DNA of 11,622 nt from Euperipatoides rowelli (GCA_003024985.2 PXIH01S0020921.1), one strand, 5' to 3'. Counted from the first letter of the stretch, positions 1-8,064 are shown. A program made the numbers and translations. Notes: generated from the letters alone by a model not told the origin.

Positions 1-32
1 CCCCCAAAAAAAAATTTCTGGCTACGGCACTG
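1..32 (-). mobile_element. Terminus of a DNA transposon cut by the window edge
   Basis: Read on the minus strand, positions 32 to 1 begin CAGTGCCGTAGCCAGAAA and continue into a T run and then five G. The family resemblance is to the widespread animal transposon terminus CAGTGGCGTAGCCAG followed by T and G runs, recalled from general knowledge. Two related termini occur at 4370 and 6296 in this window. Only one end is visible, so neither the target-site duplication nor the superfamily can be established. The bases after the terminus (33-40, TACAAATA) would be the duplicated target if it is 8 bp long. Confidence 0.4.
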
Positions 33-108
33 TACAAATATATAGTAGTTGTAATTATTTTTCTTAGTAAGGCCTCATAAATCACTCCCTCCCTTTCTTA
101 CACCTTTT

Positions 109-425
109 GGTCAAGTTCCGTTATCTGCCCATCTATATATATGGCTGACAATAGTACGTTGAAATGATCTAGATCGGCACTCAGGAAAATATTATTTCAC
201 CTCTAGATTATCATAGGGTTCAGGGTTATGTCAAGGACCAGGGACAACCTTGCTGGACTATGGTCTGTTGTTGTCCGTCATATTTGTATTTGTATAAGGT
301 TAGGACTAAAGAAAATATACTAAAATTGGTGAGAATGTAGCGTGTGGAATACTAATTCTACACGCTACTATGTTGCGTGACTCCTAACGTTAATTACGTT
401 GATGGGCAGATAATGGAACCTGACC
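109..425. mobile_element. MITE-like element, 317 bp, with 25 bp inverted ends and flanking duplication
   Basis: The first 25 bases (109-133, beginning GGTCAAGTTCC) and the last 25 (401-425, ending GGAACCTGACC) are reverse complements at 23 of 25 positions. Directly outside lie CACCTTTT (101-108) and CACCCTTTT (426-434), a direct repeat differing by one inserted C and consistent with an 8-9 bp target-site duplication. The interior has no coding potential. It holds a strong hairpin at 337-368 and a stretch (191-318) that matches the tandem array at 5890-6146. Inference: a non-autonomous DNA transposon of the hAT or Mutator-like size class. The superfamily is not determined. Confidence 0.6.
337..368. 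repeat. Subterminal hairpin inside the 109-425 element
   Basis: GTAGCGTGTGGAAT (337-350) pairs with ATTCTACACGCTAC (355-368) at 13 of 14 positions, the remaining pair being a G-T wobble on one strand. The loop is only four bases (ACTA). The stem is richer in G+C than its surroundings. Subterminal hairpins are common in miniature inverted-repeat elements. Confidence 0.8.
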
Positions 426-434
426 CACCCTTTT

Positions 435-1700
435 GAGTTTAAGTTAAGTATTACATTGTTACTTTTATTTGTTAGCTTCATAATTATTATCTTTCAGTTA
501 TCTAACAATTTATCCTTGTCAATTATTTTTTTTTGTAAATATGTCATTTAGTAGAATGAGAAAAATACTATTTTATTTGTTCAGAACTAACATGTTGCAT
601 ATTTTATTCATTCATGTTTAATCTTCAACTTGTATGCGGAAAAATAATAATCCATGATTTAGTAAATGATCTCCTTGATAATGGGTTATGTGTCTGTATA
701 AACTTATGGTATACACTTTCAGGAAATAAATAATAATAATAAAAAGGTGGTATCGAGCTCAATACTTGTAAAAAAAAATATCTAACTCCGATACAAACAA
801 GTAACGTATTGAAGTATCAATGTCCTATCTGTAGTTTAAAATTTAATGTCTGACTTGTAGCCATTTTATTTCTTGATTTATAGTTACATATATATTTATT
901 TCACAAAATTAATTTAGCTCATTTACCCAAAGATTTGGATTTAGGAAATAACTTTTTTTTAAAATGTTAAATATTTTTTTAAGCCTTTTTTTTTTATTTA
1001 GTTAGGCTAAGTTATATTTCCATTGTATATAACCTTTAATATTGAATCTTTGTGACTTTCCTGGAATAACTTTACATTGTATTAATTTGTTCTATTTTAT
1101 TTATAGTACTAGATACTGTAATTATATTCAATAATATTGTTTTCATTCTTTATTATTAACATGTTTGTGTGTTCCAATTTAATTGATAGTTAACTTAATT
1201 AAAAACAGATGATATTTTGATTACATAATTCTTTTTTTAAGAATTTTTTATTTTTTAGGTAAGCTTATATTTATTTATTTTTTAAATATTCATTCTTTAA
1301 ATAATTGAAAAATATTTTAAATTAAAAATTATCTATAACTTAATCTAATAAAGATTGAGTTAGACCTATATATAATTTTTAATATTTTTAGCCTAGTAGC
1401 CTATTCCTAAAGAATTATTTTAAAAGAAATCTTCCATATTTAAACTGATCTAGCTGTTAAAAGATTTAAAACACAATGAGATTTTGGGATTGATTCCTTT
1501 CAACCCTTTAATTATGGAATTAGCCATTTTGTTAAGGACATTATTTTGCTCTATAATGTCAATATTTTTTTGATAATTGTGTTATGTTACCTCAGGGTGC
1601 AGCATTCCAGTGGTATAAACTTTTAAAATAATATCAGGTTTGTTCCCATCCTTAAGCTGACGTAACAAACTTTATTCTGAATCCAAACTCCCAAAGGTTG
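435..1700. other. AT-rich stretch with no gene seen
   Basis: About 1.27 kb of AT-rich sequence with stop codons in all frames and many T runs. It includes a short TAA-type microsatellite around 728-742. A word shared with two later places in the window, AATACTTGTAAAAAAA, is at 761-776. Splice-like and poly-A-signal-like words occur, but no more than base composition would produce. I see no RNA gene. Confidence 0.6.
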
Positions 1701-1708
1701 ATAGTAGG

Positions 1709-1820
1709 TATAAAAGTCCAATTCTGCTTCACCTCCAATCAGATTAGAGCACCAACAATGAATTTCAACAGAAATGGTATGACATCATTTATAGCCTCAC
1801 AATGCATTGCGACAACAATG
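1709..1820 (+). promoter_or_regulatory. Possible TATA box with a short first-exon-like frame
   Basis: TATAAAAG lies at 1709-1716, within a locally less AT-rich patch. An ATG follows at 1758, about the distance expected if transcription starts near 1740. The frame from that ATG runs 21 codons and meets the donor-like sequence ATG|GTATGAG at 1818-1827. No stop codon interrupts it before that point. Each part is short and could arise by chance in AT-rich DNA, no downstream exon is recognised, and the encoded peptide resembles nothing I know. Confidence 0.13.
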
Positions 1821-1864
1821 GTATGAGATTACCCATAATTCATTAGCATATGGCATATTCTGAT

Positions 1865-2390
1865 GAATGTTCGGCAATTTCAATGAGGAATGTGTATAAT
1901 CATCATAAATTTGCATATATAATTTACCAAAATTTTTTACAAATGTTTTTTTGAATACCACATATTGCCCGTTTTACAAAAAGGAGTTAACTGACATTTT
2001 ACCCAAAAATGAGTTAAGTGCATTAAGGAGTTTCTATGAACGTCCACTATGATACACAAAAAGGAGATGACTATATCTTTAACTGAAACATTTATTGTTT
2101 CTGATTTGTATAATTTGCTGTAAAGAGCTAAATTGCATTTTCACCTTTAATTTGTAAAAATATTAAGATTTTCAATTCATCATAAAATTGAGCCCAGTTT
2201 CATGTTTAACATATGTTAGTAGCCTATATGGAAAGTGAACATTTAGTTCAATAAGTTTACCTATAATAAATTTTTAAAGTGACAAAAAAACTTATTTTAT
2301 CTCTACTGAAAAAATATAATTTTGTGGGTTAGCTCCTTATTGCAAATGAGGGGCGAATTACGATGACATTACATAAATTGCCGAAAATTC
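1865..2390. mobile_element. Worn inverted-repeat element, about 526 bp
   Basis: GAATGTTCGGCAATTT (1865-1880) is matched on the other strand by 2375-2390 at 15 of 16 positions. A second inner pair, 1973-1991 (containing AAAAAGGAGTTAAC) and 2328-2346 (GTTAGCTCCTTATTGCAAA), matches at 16 of 19. The spacing between outer and inner arms differs on the two sides (92 against 28 bases), so the arms have suffered insertions or deletions. The interior holds three AAGGAG words (about 1981, 2025 and 2062) and no open frame. I could not find a convincing target-site duplication. It is probably an old non-autonomous DNA transposon. Confidence 0.35.
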
Positions 2391-2689
2391 CCAAATATAT
2401 CCAAGATGGTGGCCTAAATTTTTTTTTATGTGAATTTGCTTAGGAATGAATTTTTGTTAATATGAGCCGATTATGATATCAGTTGGATGCACCATCTACA
2501 TTTTTTTCTTAAAATTTTTCAATTTTTAGATATTTGGAAAGGATGTAGAAACCCATGTGTGTGTTATGTGAAATCACATGACCCATGCTTACATAGGTAG
2601 GCCCTATGTATGATATCACGTGTATCGATTTGTGACCATTAAGCACCTGTAGATCGATGCATGAATAGCCTAGCTTTTTTTATTTTATT
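2391..2689. other. Spacer with no gene seen
   Basis: AT-rich spacer without open frames. It opens with CCAAGATGGTGGCC (about 2401-2414), one base away from the YY1-type core AAGATGGCGGCC. This word is frequent in animal repeats and promoters, and alone it proves nothing. Short GATATC and ATCGAT words follow near 2475-2655. Confidence 0.5.
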
Positions 2690-3067
2690 TTATAATTTTC
2701 CAATTTTTGCCGAAGTGCCCTGGCCACCTATGAAATTCTGTATAGTCTGAACACCTGGGCAGTCTGAATAAGACTTGGTTCTGATTAATTCAGACTGAAG
2801 AGGTTTACTGTATACATATAGGCCTACAGAATAAAATGTGAAGAAATTCATCATTCCCATGATAGATAATTGTCTTGCATAATATGTTTTCAATTCATAT
2901 TGCACTTGAAAAAAAATTCTATAAAGTCTGGCAGAAGAAAAAAATGTTAATAAAAAAAACACAAACATAAAAAAAGTTGTTTTCACACTAGCAAACTCCA
3001 ATCGATTAATTTGAACTTTTGCATTTTCCTCCTCGTGTGCTTTTAAAAGTACAGAAAGATTAAACAT
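2690..3067 (-). other. Longest open frame (125 codons), probably not a gene
   Basis: Reading leftward from ATG at 3067, the frame gives a polar start (residues about 9-25, KAHEEENAKVQINRLEF) and a hydrophobic segment (about 30-43) rich in F, then a mixed tail. I do not recognise the protein. The hydrophobic segment is read from A/T homopolymers, which produce F and L runs by chance. The tail crosses a perfect 10 bp hairpin at 2760-2797. A pyrimidine-rich stretch and an AG upstream of codon 10 could be a splice acceptor, which would make HEEENAKVQINRLEFASVKT the start of an exon ahead of one membrane segment. No homologous motif supports this. Confidence 0.13.
2760..2797. repeat. Perfect 10 bp hairpin
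   Basis: CAGTCTGAAT (2760-2769) and ATTCAGACTG (2788-2797) are exact reverse complements around an 18-base spacer. A third copy of the core, AGTCTGA, lies at about 2744-2750. It falls within the doubtful minus-strand open frame and argues against that frame being coding. Confidence 0.75.
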
Positions 3068-4290
3068 GATTTTAGAATGAGGAGAGAGAAGGAATAATTA
3101 TTAAAAAGACTGTCTCAGAGTTTACCTGCTCAGGCAAATAAAGTACCATACAAAGGCATCCGGCAGAAAAAAATTCTGAGAAGACCGCAAAATTTATATT
3201 TTTGGTTGTAAATATTTTAAAAAGCTTTTTTTTTTTTTGGTTGAAAATATTTTGATTAGTTTTTTTTTACGGTGGTAGAGTGGACATTTTGATAACCATT
3301 AAATAAATGACCCCCCTTATTTTATTAATACAATCAGAAATACCATTATTAATTGTATAATAGTCTCATTTTTCCAGGGGTGGGGGCACCTGTCCTGCCT
3401 TGCTACCATATAAATACAATAATTTTATAAACGCTCCCTTTGCATGGGCATATGATGTTGATTTAAAGATCACGGTGTCAAAAGGTAATTCATCTGGGTC
3501 TTCAGGTTAGTAAAGTATTTTAAAATAACACTGAACAAAAGCTGTGTTATTATTATAAATGGAAACCAGGTTAAAAAGTTTGAAGGTTGACAACTTACTC
3601 GATTATATTTTTAACCCATAAAGAATTAACTTTCTTCTATTATATTTTTTTAAATGTTTTTATTTATTTTTTTATTAAAAAAAATTAAACCAAAAAAATA
3701 AATTAACTTAGCCTACTGTACAAAAATTAACAAAAAAAAAATATTTATTAGATAACCAGCAGATATGAAGCTTTGTGTGGTTTTTATCAGGAAATTTTTT
3801 TTTTAAGTTTGTCTGTTTACTTTTAAACAAAATGACTGTTGACAGGCTGGAGTACTGAGAACTCTGCAGATTGTTTTTACAAATCTTAAATATGTTTGAA
3901 GAGATAAAAGACATTAATCCAACTTCCCTTCATGATATCTACATTAAAGCTATAATATAAGCAATAGATTAATGTAAATAAAGGGGGGGGGGGTAAAAAT
4001 TGGATTAGTGCCCTTATCTTGTTTCCCTGTATATTTTTATGTTCTTTATTTTATTTTATCACATCTTTGATCTTATATACCGTGTACGTACAGTATATAC
4101 GGTATTTAAATTAAAAAAAATTGTGATACTGTGATACATTTTTTTGGCCGAGAAATTCACCTTAGAATAGTTTACTTTTCTTTTTTATATTTTTATTGGT
4201 ATGTATTTTTTAGATAGTCGATCTAATTGTTGTTATTGTTGAGAAAAGATTTTTTTTATTTTTGCTTTTATAAATAATGATGTTGCAGCA
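3068..4290. other. Simple-sequence-rich stretch with no gene seen
   Basis: About 1.2 kb without a defensible gene. It holds a 35 bp tandem duplication at about 3204-3272 (two copies beginning GGTTG[T/A]AAATATTTT, each ending in a long T run). There is a short G-rich patch at 3377-3390 and an 11-base G run at 3983-3993. The near-palindrome ATACCGT...ACGGTAT lies at 4077-4105. The 68-codon minus-strand frame at 3708-3914 is K, N, S and F rich, as expected from AT-rich non-coding DNA, and I do not call it. Confidence 0.5.
3911..4010. repeat. Imperfect inverted repeat around a poly-G run
   Basis: ATTAATCCAACTTCCCTT (about 3913-3930) faces AAG(11 G)TAAAAATTGGATTAGTG on the right (3982-4010). The words TTGGATTA and AAGGG/CCCTT are inverted between the two sides. 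ACATTAA...TTAATGT adds a second inner pairing. A related word, TTAAAATATTGGATTAG, followed by a C run, occurs near 7719-7740. It may be a small worn element, or a chance pairing stabilised by the G run. Confidence 0.3.
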
Positions 4291-4291
4291 A

Positions 4292-4369
4292 ATAGGTTTC
4301 TTTTCTACTGATATACAGTAAGTTGACAATATTTGCAAATAAAAAACAATTTGGATATTCGTCCTGACC
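4292..4369 (+). pseudogene. Possible upstream piece of a broken retrotransposon reverse transcriptase
   Basis: Reading from 4292 in the frame of codon 4322, the translation includes GFFSTDIQ, a stop, VDNICK, a stop, then KTIWIF. This resembles the segment found in many non-LTR retrotransposon reverse transcriptases just before the LEYCS..W block, where a xVDxICKKAxxxLGFI pattern is usual. It stops at 4369, where a DNA-transposon-like terminus begins, and the next segment of the same kind of protein resumes at 6293. The match is short, carries two stops and could be coincidence. It is suggestive mainly because of its position and strand. Confidence 0.25.
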
Positions 4370-4577
4370 CAGTGGCCTGGCTAGGTTTTTTTTTTTTTGT
4401 GTCCTCAGGCAATAACTCATTTGGTCCCCTTATTTTTATTAAAATAAATTATAATTAGGTAGCTAGAATATAAAAAAAAATATGAATCATTTCAATAACA
4501 TAAATGTGTTTTATTTACGATTTCTTTATAATTTTACAATCAAAAACATGAAATTTAATATTAACAAATGATTCTAC

Positions 4578-5239
4578 TTAAAGGTCAAATGTAATGGATT
4601 TTTTAATTTTTTTTTATTATTGATTTTCAAAGATTTTTACTAAAAAAATATCCATTAGAAAAAGAAAAAAATTAAAAACAAAATAGTTATTTACAATTTA
4701 ATTCTTAAAATGTCTTTAGTTTCTCCCCCTTAAAACAACATTATCCACTGTATACACCAGGTGAAATATTTTGTGATGTCATAGACTAGAAATGAATACA
4801 GCTTGCTAGACTTAACTATATAATATTTGCTATATTTTGTCAGTTTAAAGCTGGAAATCCTATGGTCTAAGTGTTTAAATACTTGTAAAAAAATCATAAT
4901 CAAATTCATCCTTTGTGCTATTATGGTCCAATTTTATTTTTTTTAAAAATCAAAATGACCTTTAATACAAGTTGAACATACCTCTATTTACATGTTAAAT
5001 CATTACAAAAAAAAAACAGCTATAGAGACAATTTGTCATCAAATTAATCTCAGATACCAAAAAAATGTGAAAGTTTCAATTTGTAATCTCAGACTGAGGA
5101 TAGTAATAGTCTTAATTTTATCTTTAAATAACTTTTTTTTAATGCATTTTAATTACTTTTTCCAGTGGAATCTTTTTTTAGTAATTATCTTTGAAAATCA
5201 AAAATAAAATTAAAAAAATCCGTTTCATTTGACTTTTAA
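4578..5239. mobile_element. Non-autonomous element, 662 bp, with ~80 bp inverted ends bounded by TTAA
   Basis: The left arm (4578-4664) begins TTAAAGGTCAAATGTAATGG. The right arm (5155-5239) ends CATTTGACTTTTAA. By eye the arms align as reverse complements over about 80 bases at roughly 80% identity with a few single-base gaps, including a shared block TTGAAAATCA / TGATTTTCAA. Pairing weakens inward toward 4710 and 5120. Each arm ends in TTAA, which could be a duplicated TTAA target (as in piggyBac-type insertion) or simply part of the repeat. The start AGGTCA is not the usual CCC of piggyBac. A further end-like sequence, TGACCTTTAA, sits inside at 4956-4965. The 71-codon plus-strand frame at 4992-5207 lies mostly within it and runs into the right arm, so it is not a gene. 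Confidence 0.65.
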
Positions 5240-5812
5240 CAATTTGACACATATTAAAAAATATACTACCGTATAAGTTATAATCTGTAATTAATAAATT
5301 TATGAAAAATGTTGTTACTTTTTGCACTTGTACATTTGCGAAATCATTAATATATTTTAAATCTATTTTACTGGTATGATATTATGCTCAATAAACAACA
5401 GTGACCAATAGCATTTATTTTATAATCTTTTATTATTCGTAATTCACAAAATAATCGTACAGCAGAGACAATTGGAACGGACAGAGTAAAAAGTAACAAA
5501 ATAAAAATTTTTGAAGTCACTTTTAACAAATAAAATAATTATCTGATAATGTTTGCTGATAAAATCTTGTTTAATTTAATAAATTGTGATTCGATTACAT
5601 CATTGAATTGGCAAACATGAATGTCACAATAAAACCGTAGAGACCTGTGGCGGTATGTAAAATACCTCAGGCATATACATTTATTAGAGGCTACACATTA
5701 TTTTATTTTCTTAATTGAAATTCGTAATGGCATAAATAGGCTATTATTAATGTATCTATCAAATAAATAATTTTTTGACCTACTTATCAATTTTAGGTTC
5801 ATATGTATTAAA
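5240..5812. other. Spacer between nested elements, no gene seen
   Basis: AT-rich, stop-rich sequence. AAAAAGTAACAA at 5488-5499 is the exact inverse of 5312-5323, a minor 12 bp inverted pair. The segment probably belongs to the older block 4370-6296, but I recognise no coding relic in it. Confidence 0.45.
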
Positions 5813-6172
5813 GGTACTACCGTAAATACTTGTAAAAAAATCATTTAGTGGTACTACCGATTCAAATTATTGAAATAGATCAAAAAAGAATTATTTCACT
5901 CCATCATCATAGGATTGGAGCATAGTGGTTTTAATACGTAGTAGGAGTTAGGGTTCAGGGTTACGGCAAGGTTAGGATTGTTGATTATCATAAGGTCGTG
6001 GCATAGTGTGTTTAATACATAGTTGGAGTTAGGGTTATGGTAAGGTTAGAACTGTTGATTATCGTAGGGTTGGACATAGTAGGTTTAATATGTAGCTGGA
6101 GTTAGGGTTCAGGGTAGGGGTAAGGGATAGGACTGTAAACAAAAATGTTTGGTAGTACCGTTTGTAAGTACC
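5813..6172. mobile_element. Small element containing an internal tandem array, related to 109-425
   Basis: GGTACTACC occurs at 5813-5821 and 5850-5858 and is inverted at 6151-6159 (GGTAGTACC). A second inverted word, GTACCC, closes at 6172. These look like worn terminal repeats. The exact ends are ambiguous and no target duplication is clear. Between them, 5890-6146 matches 191-318 of the first element: ATTATTTCAC, then ATCATAGG, then GGGTTCAGGGTTA[C/T]G, then CAAGG, and finally a TAGGACTRWAR-like tail. Inference: two members of one family, of which this one has expanded an internal unit to three copies. Confidence 0.5.
5906..6135 (+). repeat. Three-unit minisatellite, 74-81 bp units
   Basis: Units start at 5906, 5987 and 6061, each with ATCATAGG or a near variant (ATCATAAGG, ATCGTAGGG). 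Each then carries CATAGT, TTTAATA, GTTGGAGTTAGGGTT or a close variant, a GCAAGG/TAAGG word and TAGRAYTGT. The first unit (81 bp) has an extra 7 bases of the GGGTTCA type compared with the second (74 bp). GTTAGGGTTCAGGGTT contains telomere-like TTAGGG words, but the array is not a telomeric repeat. It lies inside the 5813-6172 element. Confidence 0.75.
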
Positions 6173-6292
6173 CAATTTTATTGCCAAATTAATTTTCATT
6201 AAATATTGTCTGTCTATAAGCCGATGAAGTCGGTGCGACCCCTATTTGCATCTGTTCCTGGCCCCTGATGAATTAGGGCCCCTGGCTATGCC

Positions 6293-6574
6293 TACTCTTG
6301 CTGTAGTGTTGTTATGTCCCTGTCTCATCTCGAATACTGTTCGTAGGTTTGGTTTTCTTCTATAAACAGATGTCAAACTAATGAAATTGAAAGAGTGCAA
6401 AAGAGAATACCGGTAGTTAAAATTATTTTTAGAGATGAATATAAGTGCTTATGGTGATGCTCTTATTTAAGCCTCTTGACCAAAGGAAAAAAAAATGCAT
6501 TGGCCAAATACTTTTATTAGAACAAATCGATATTAAAAAAAATCAACTATTCCAACCATGTTTATCCTAATTAG
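6293..6574 (+). pseudogene. Broken non-LTR retrotransposon reverse transcriptase, C-terminal part
   Basis: One continuous frame (codons aligned to 6311) reads YSCCSVVMSLSHLEYCS, a stop (6344), VWFSS, then NEIERVQKR (6380-6406). It continues through KIIFRDEYKCLW, a stop (6455), CSYLSLL and KNALAKYF (6491-6514), then a stop (6518) and a lysine-rich tail ending at 6574. The order LVxSHLEYCSxVW, then IExVQRR, then a leucine-rich stretch ending LxxKFF is the known end of the reverse transcriptase region in LINE-type elements of the L2/CR1/Rex/Crack kind. Only three stops and no frameshift occur in about 280 bases, so decay is moderate. The catalytic part of the enzyme and the endonuclease are absent. 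It starts at the right edge of the block 4370-6296, which may have split it from the fragment ending at 4369. It cannot be functional. Confidence 0.7.
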
Positions 6575-7362
6575 AATCAATCATAAATTATACTAATATA
6601 GAATTTATTATTTTATTGTATAAAATTTTTTAAATTTAAGGGAAATGTAATTTAATAGCACACATTTTAAATAATTTTATAATCATGTAATTAGGAACTA
6701 TCCCATAAGAAAAATTCTTACCGGTAATAATAAATTATTGAAAATTTTATTTATTTATGTATGGTCCTGATATTTTAATAATAATAAACGTAGCCTACAA
6801 GAATAACTTCAGAAAAATTTATGTGTTTTAAAAAATTCTGTTCATTTTTTCCCTGTCTTAACCTGTGGTATACTGTATGTTTTAAAACTGTTTGTATGGA
6901 TACACTCTTATATTATAAAACTGAGATAAGTATGATAACTGACTCAGGATTTTAAAGGTGCAATATAATCCAGAATAGAGAGGGTTAAAAAAAATACTGT
7001 ACTCTAATTGTTTATCATTTCTTAACCCACAGTTCCAATTATTGTGCACATTTGCATTTCTGTGATTTTTCAGTTAGCCGACATCATGCACATTGAAGAG
7101 TAAACAAATCAGTTAGTAGATCGTATTTTTTATATTTGTCACATCCGTACTGCTTTTTTCTGTTGTGCATAAGAATAATGGACTATCAAGCACAGCACAA
7201 ACTTATTTTCTTGTCTCATCAATTCAATATATTTTAGCGACTATTCAATCAGTTTATGATTCCCATGATTGCCAAAATAATTTCTGTTTCGATGTTTTTC
7301 ACTTATGAGTTGTTGTTTTTTCTGCCAGCTCTCCCGAGATGTTGTATCCTGAGATTAGAGTG
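6575..7362. other. AT-rich stretch with no gene seen
   Basis: No open frame worth calling. TTACCGGTAA, a perfect palindrome, is at 6718-6727. TTAAAGGTGCAATATAATCC begins at 6952 and matches 16 of the first 21 bases of the element starting at 4578, so it may be one end of another such element. I could not find its partner. At 7050-7073 a strong acceptor-like tract precedes a short, less AT-rich segment (7074-7099). Confidence 0.5.
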
Positions 7363-7389
7363 AAAGCATATGTGACACACATATGCTTT
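7363..7389. repeat. Perfect 12 bp hairpin with a 3-base loop
   Basis: AAAGCATATGTG (7363-7374) and CACATATGCTTT (7378-7389) are exact reverse complements separated by ACA. Such a compact stem could form a cruciform or an RNA hairpin. The stem does not extend on either side, nothing terminator-like follows, and no gene adjoins it. Confidence 0.9.
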
Positions 7390-7414
7390 ATAGTCAAGGA
7401 AAATTACAAAATGT

Positions 7415-7650
7415 GTACTTTAATTTTTTACCACTACCAGCTCTTATATGATTTATTCAAAGTATTCTATTAAGTGAAATTATGCTTGTGATCCATGACC
7501 TGATAATTTTCCATGACTACAAATGAAATCATGATTTTCCTCTTTGCACTTTAAAATTATTTTCACTTTCAGCTCTTGTGGTATTTGTTCAAGGTGCATT
7601 ATGAAATAAAAGTGGTCTTGCAAAAATTATGATTTTCCACATATTTAAAT
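7415..7650 (+). repeat. Diverged tandem duplication, about 132 bp period
   Basis: CAGCTCTTATATGATTTATT at 7438 and CAGCTCTTGTGGTATTTGTT at 7570 lie 132 bases apart, each followed by CAARGT. The similarity extends upstream (G[T/C]ACTTTAA at 7415 and 7546, 131 apart) and downstream (ATTTTCCA at 7506 and 7632, 126 apart). This defines two diverged copies with small insertions or deletions. The CAG following a pyrimidine tract in both copies looks like a splice acceptor, but no open frame follows. Confidence 0.6.
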
Positions 7651-8064
7651 GGTTTAAATTTAAATTCAAACTTTTTTGTCAAATTTGTGTAAATACGTGT
7701 ATGTGCAATTGAGTAAGGTTAAAATATTGGATTAGCCCCCCTTCCTTCCTATCTATGCCTAAAAAAGTGTCTTGAGTTTATGAAAGCAGGAGTTGTCAGT
7801 CTTATCTATTTGGATAGATATAATTACTGGATTTATTTTTAATCACTTTATACAATTTTTCAATTAATAAAAGCCCACCTCCAATTATTAACATTCAGAA
7901 TGTTTGCCACAAAGTAGGTAGATGAGAATATATGAGCTAATGACATTATCTTTAGTCATCATTCCAGTTTGGATTACAAAATAAATGAGTTTATTGGCTA
8001 AATGAAAATCATTTTGATTCCAGTAGTTTGTTTTAAAAGTTTAAAAATATAATTGACCGAGTGC
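7651..8064. other. Spacer with no gene seen
   Basis: AT-rich sequence without an open frame. TTAAAATATTGGATTAGCCCCC near 7719-7740 echoes the sequence after the poly-G run at 3994-4013. I see no RNA gene or clear repeat boundary. Confidence 0.45.

Larger units (their letters stand above)
4370..6296. mobile_element. Block bounded by related DNA-transposon termini
   Basis: The left edge reads CAGTGGCCTGGCTAGG (4370-4385) followed by a T run. The right edge, on the minus strand from 6296, reads AGTAGGCATAGCCAGG followed by GGCCCT. Both resemble the terminus at 1-32 and the widespread CAGTGGCGTAGCCAGG type. Inference: an old insertion of about 1.9 kb whose interior was later filled by the elements at 4578-5239 and 5813-6172. 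No clear target-site duplication is visible and the two termini each differ from the general pattern. They could therefore belong to two separate insertions. Confidence 0.33.

Noticed and set aside
2690-3067. 125-codon minus-strand frame as a membrane-protein gene, or as a receptor exon with one membrane helix
   Set aside because: The hydrophobic segment comes from A/T homopolymers, a perfect hairpin lies in the tail, and there is no family motif or supporting neighbour. I list it only as a doubtful open frame.
3708-3914. 68-codon minus-strand frame
   Set aside because: Rich in K, N, S and F as expected from A and T runs, with no recognisable motif.
4992-5207. 71-codon plus-strand frame
   Set aside because: It lies mostly inside the 662 bp inverted-repeat element and runs into its right arm, so it reads transposon non-coding sequence.
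4578-5239. Firm assignment to the piggyBac superfamily
   Set aside because: TTAA is at both ends, but the next bases are AGGTCA rather than the usual CCC, and TTAA is very frequent in AT-rich DNA.
5906-6135. Interstitial telomere repeat, because of TTAGGG and GGGTTCAGGGTT words
   Set aside because: The words are spaced by 74-81 bp units of other sequence and are not arranged as consecutive six-base repeats.
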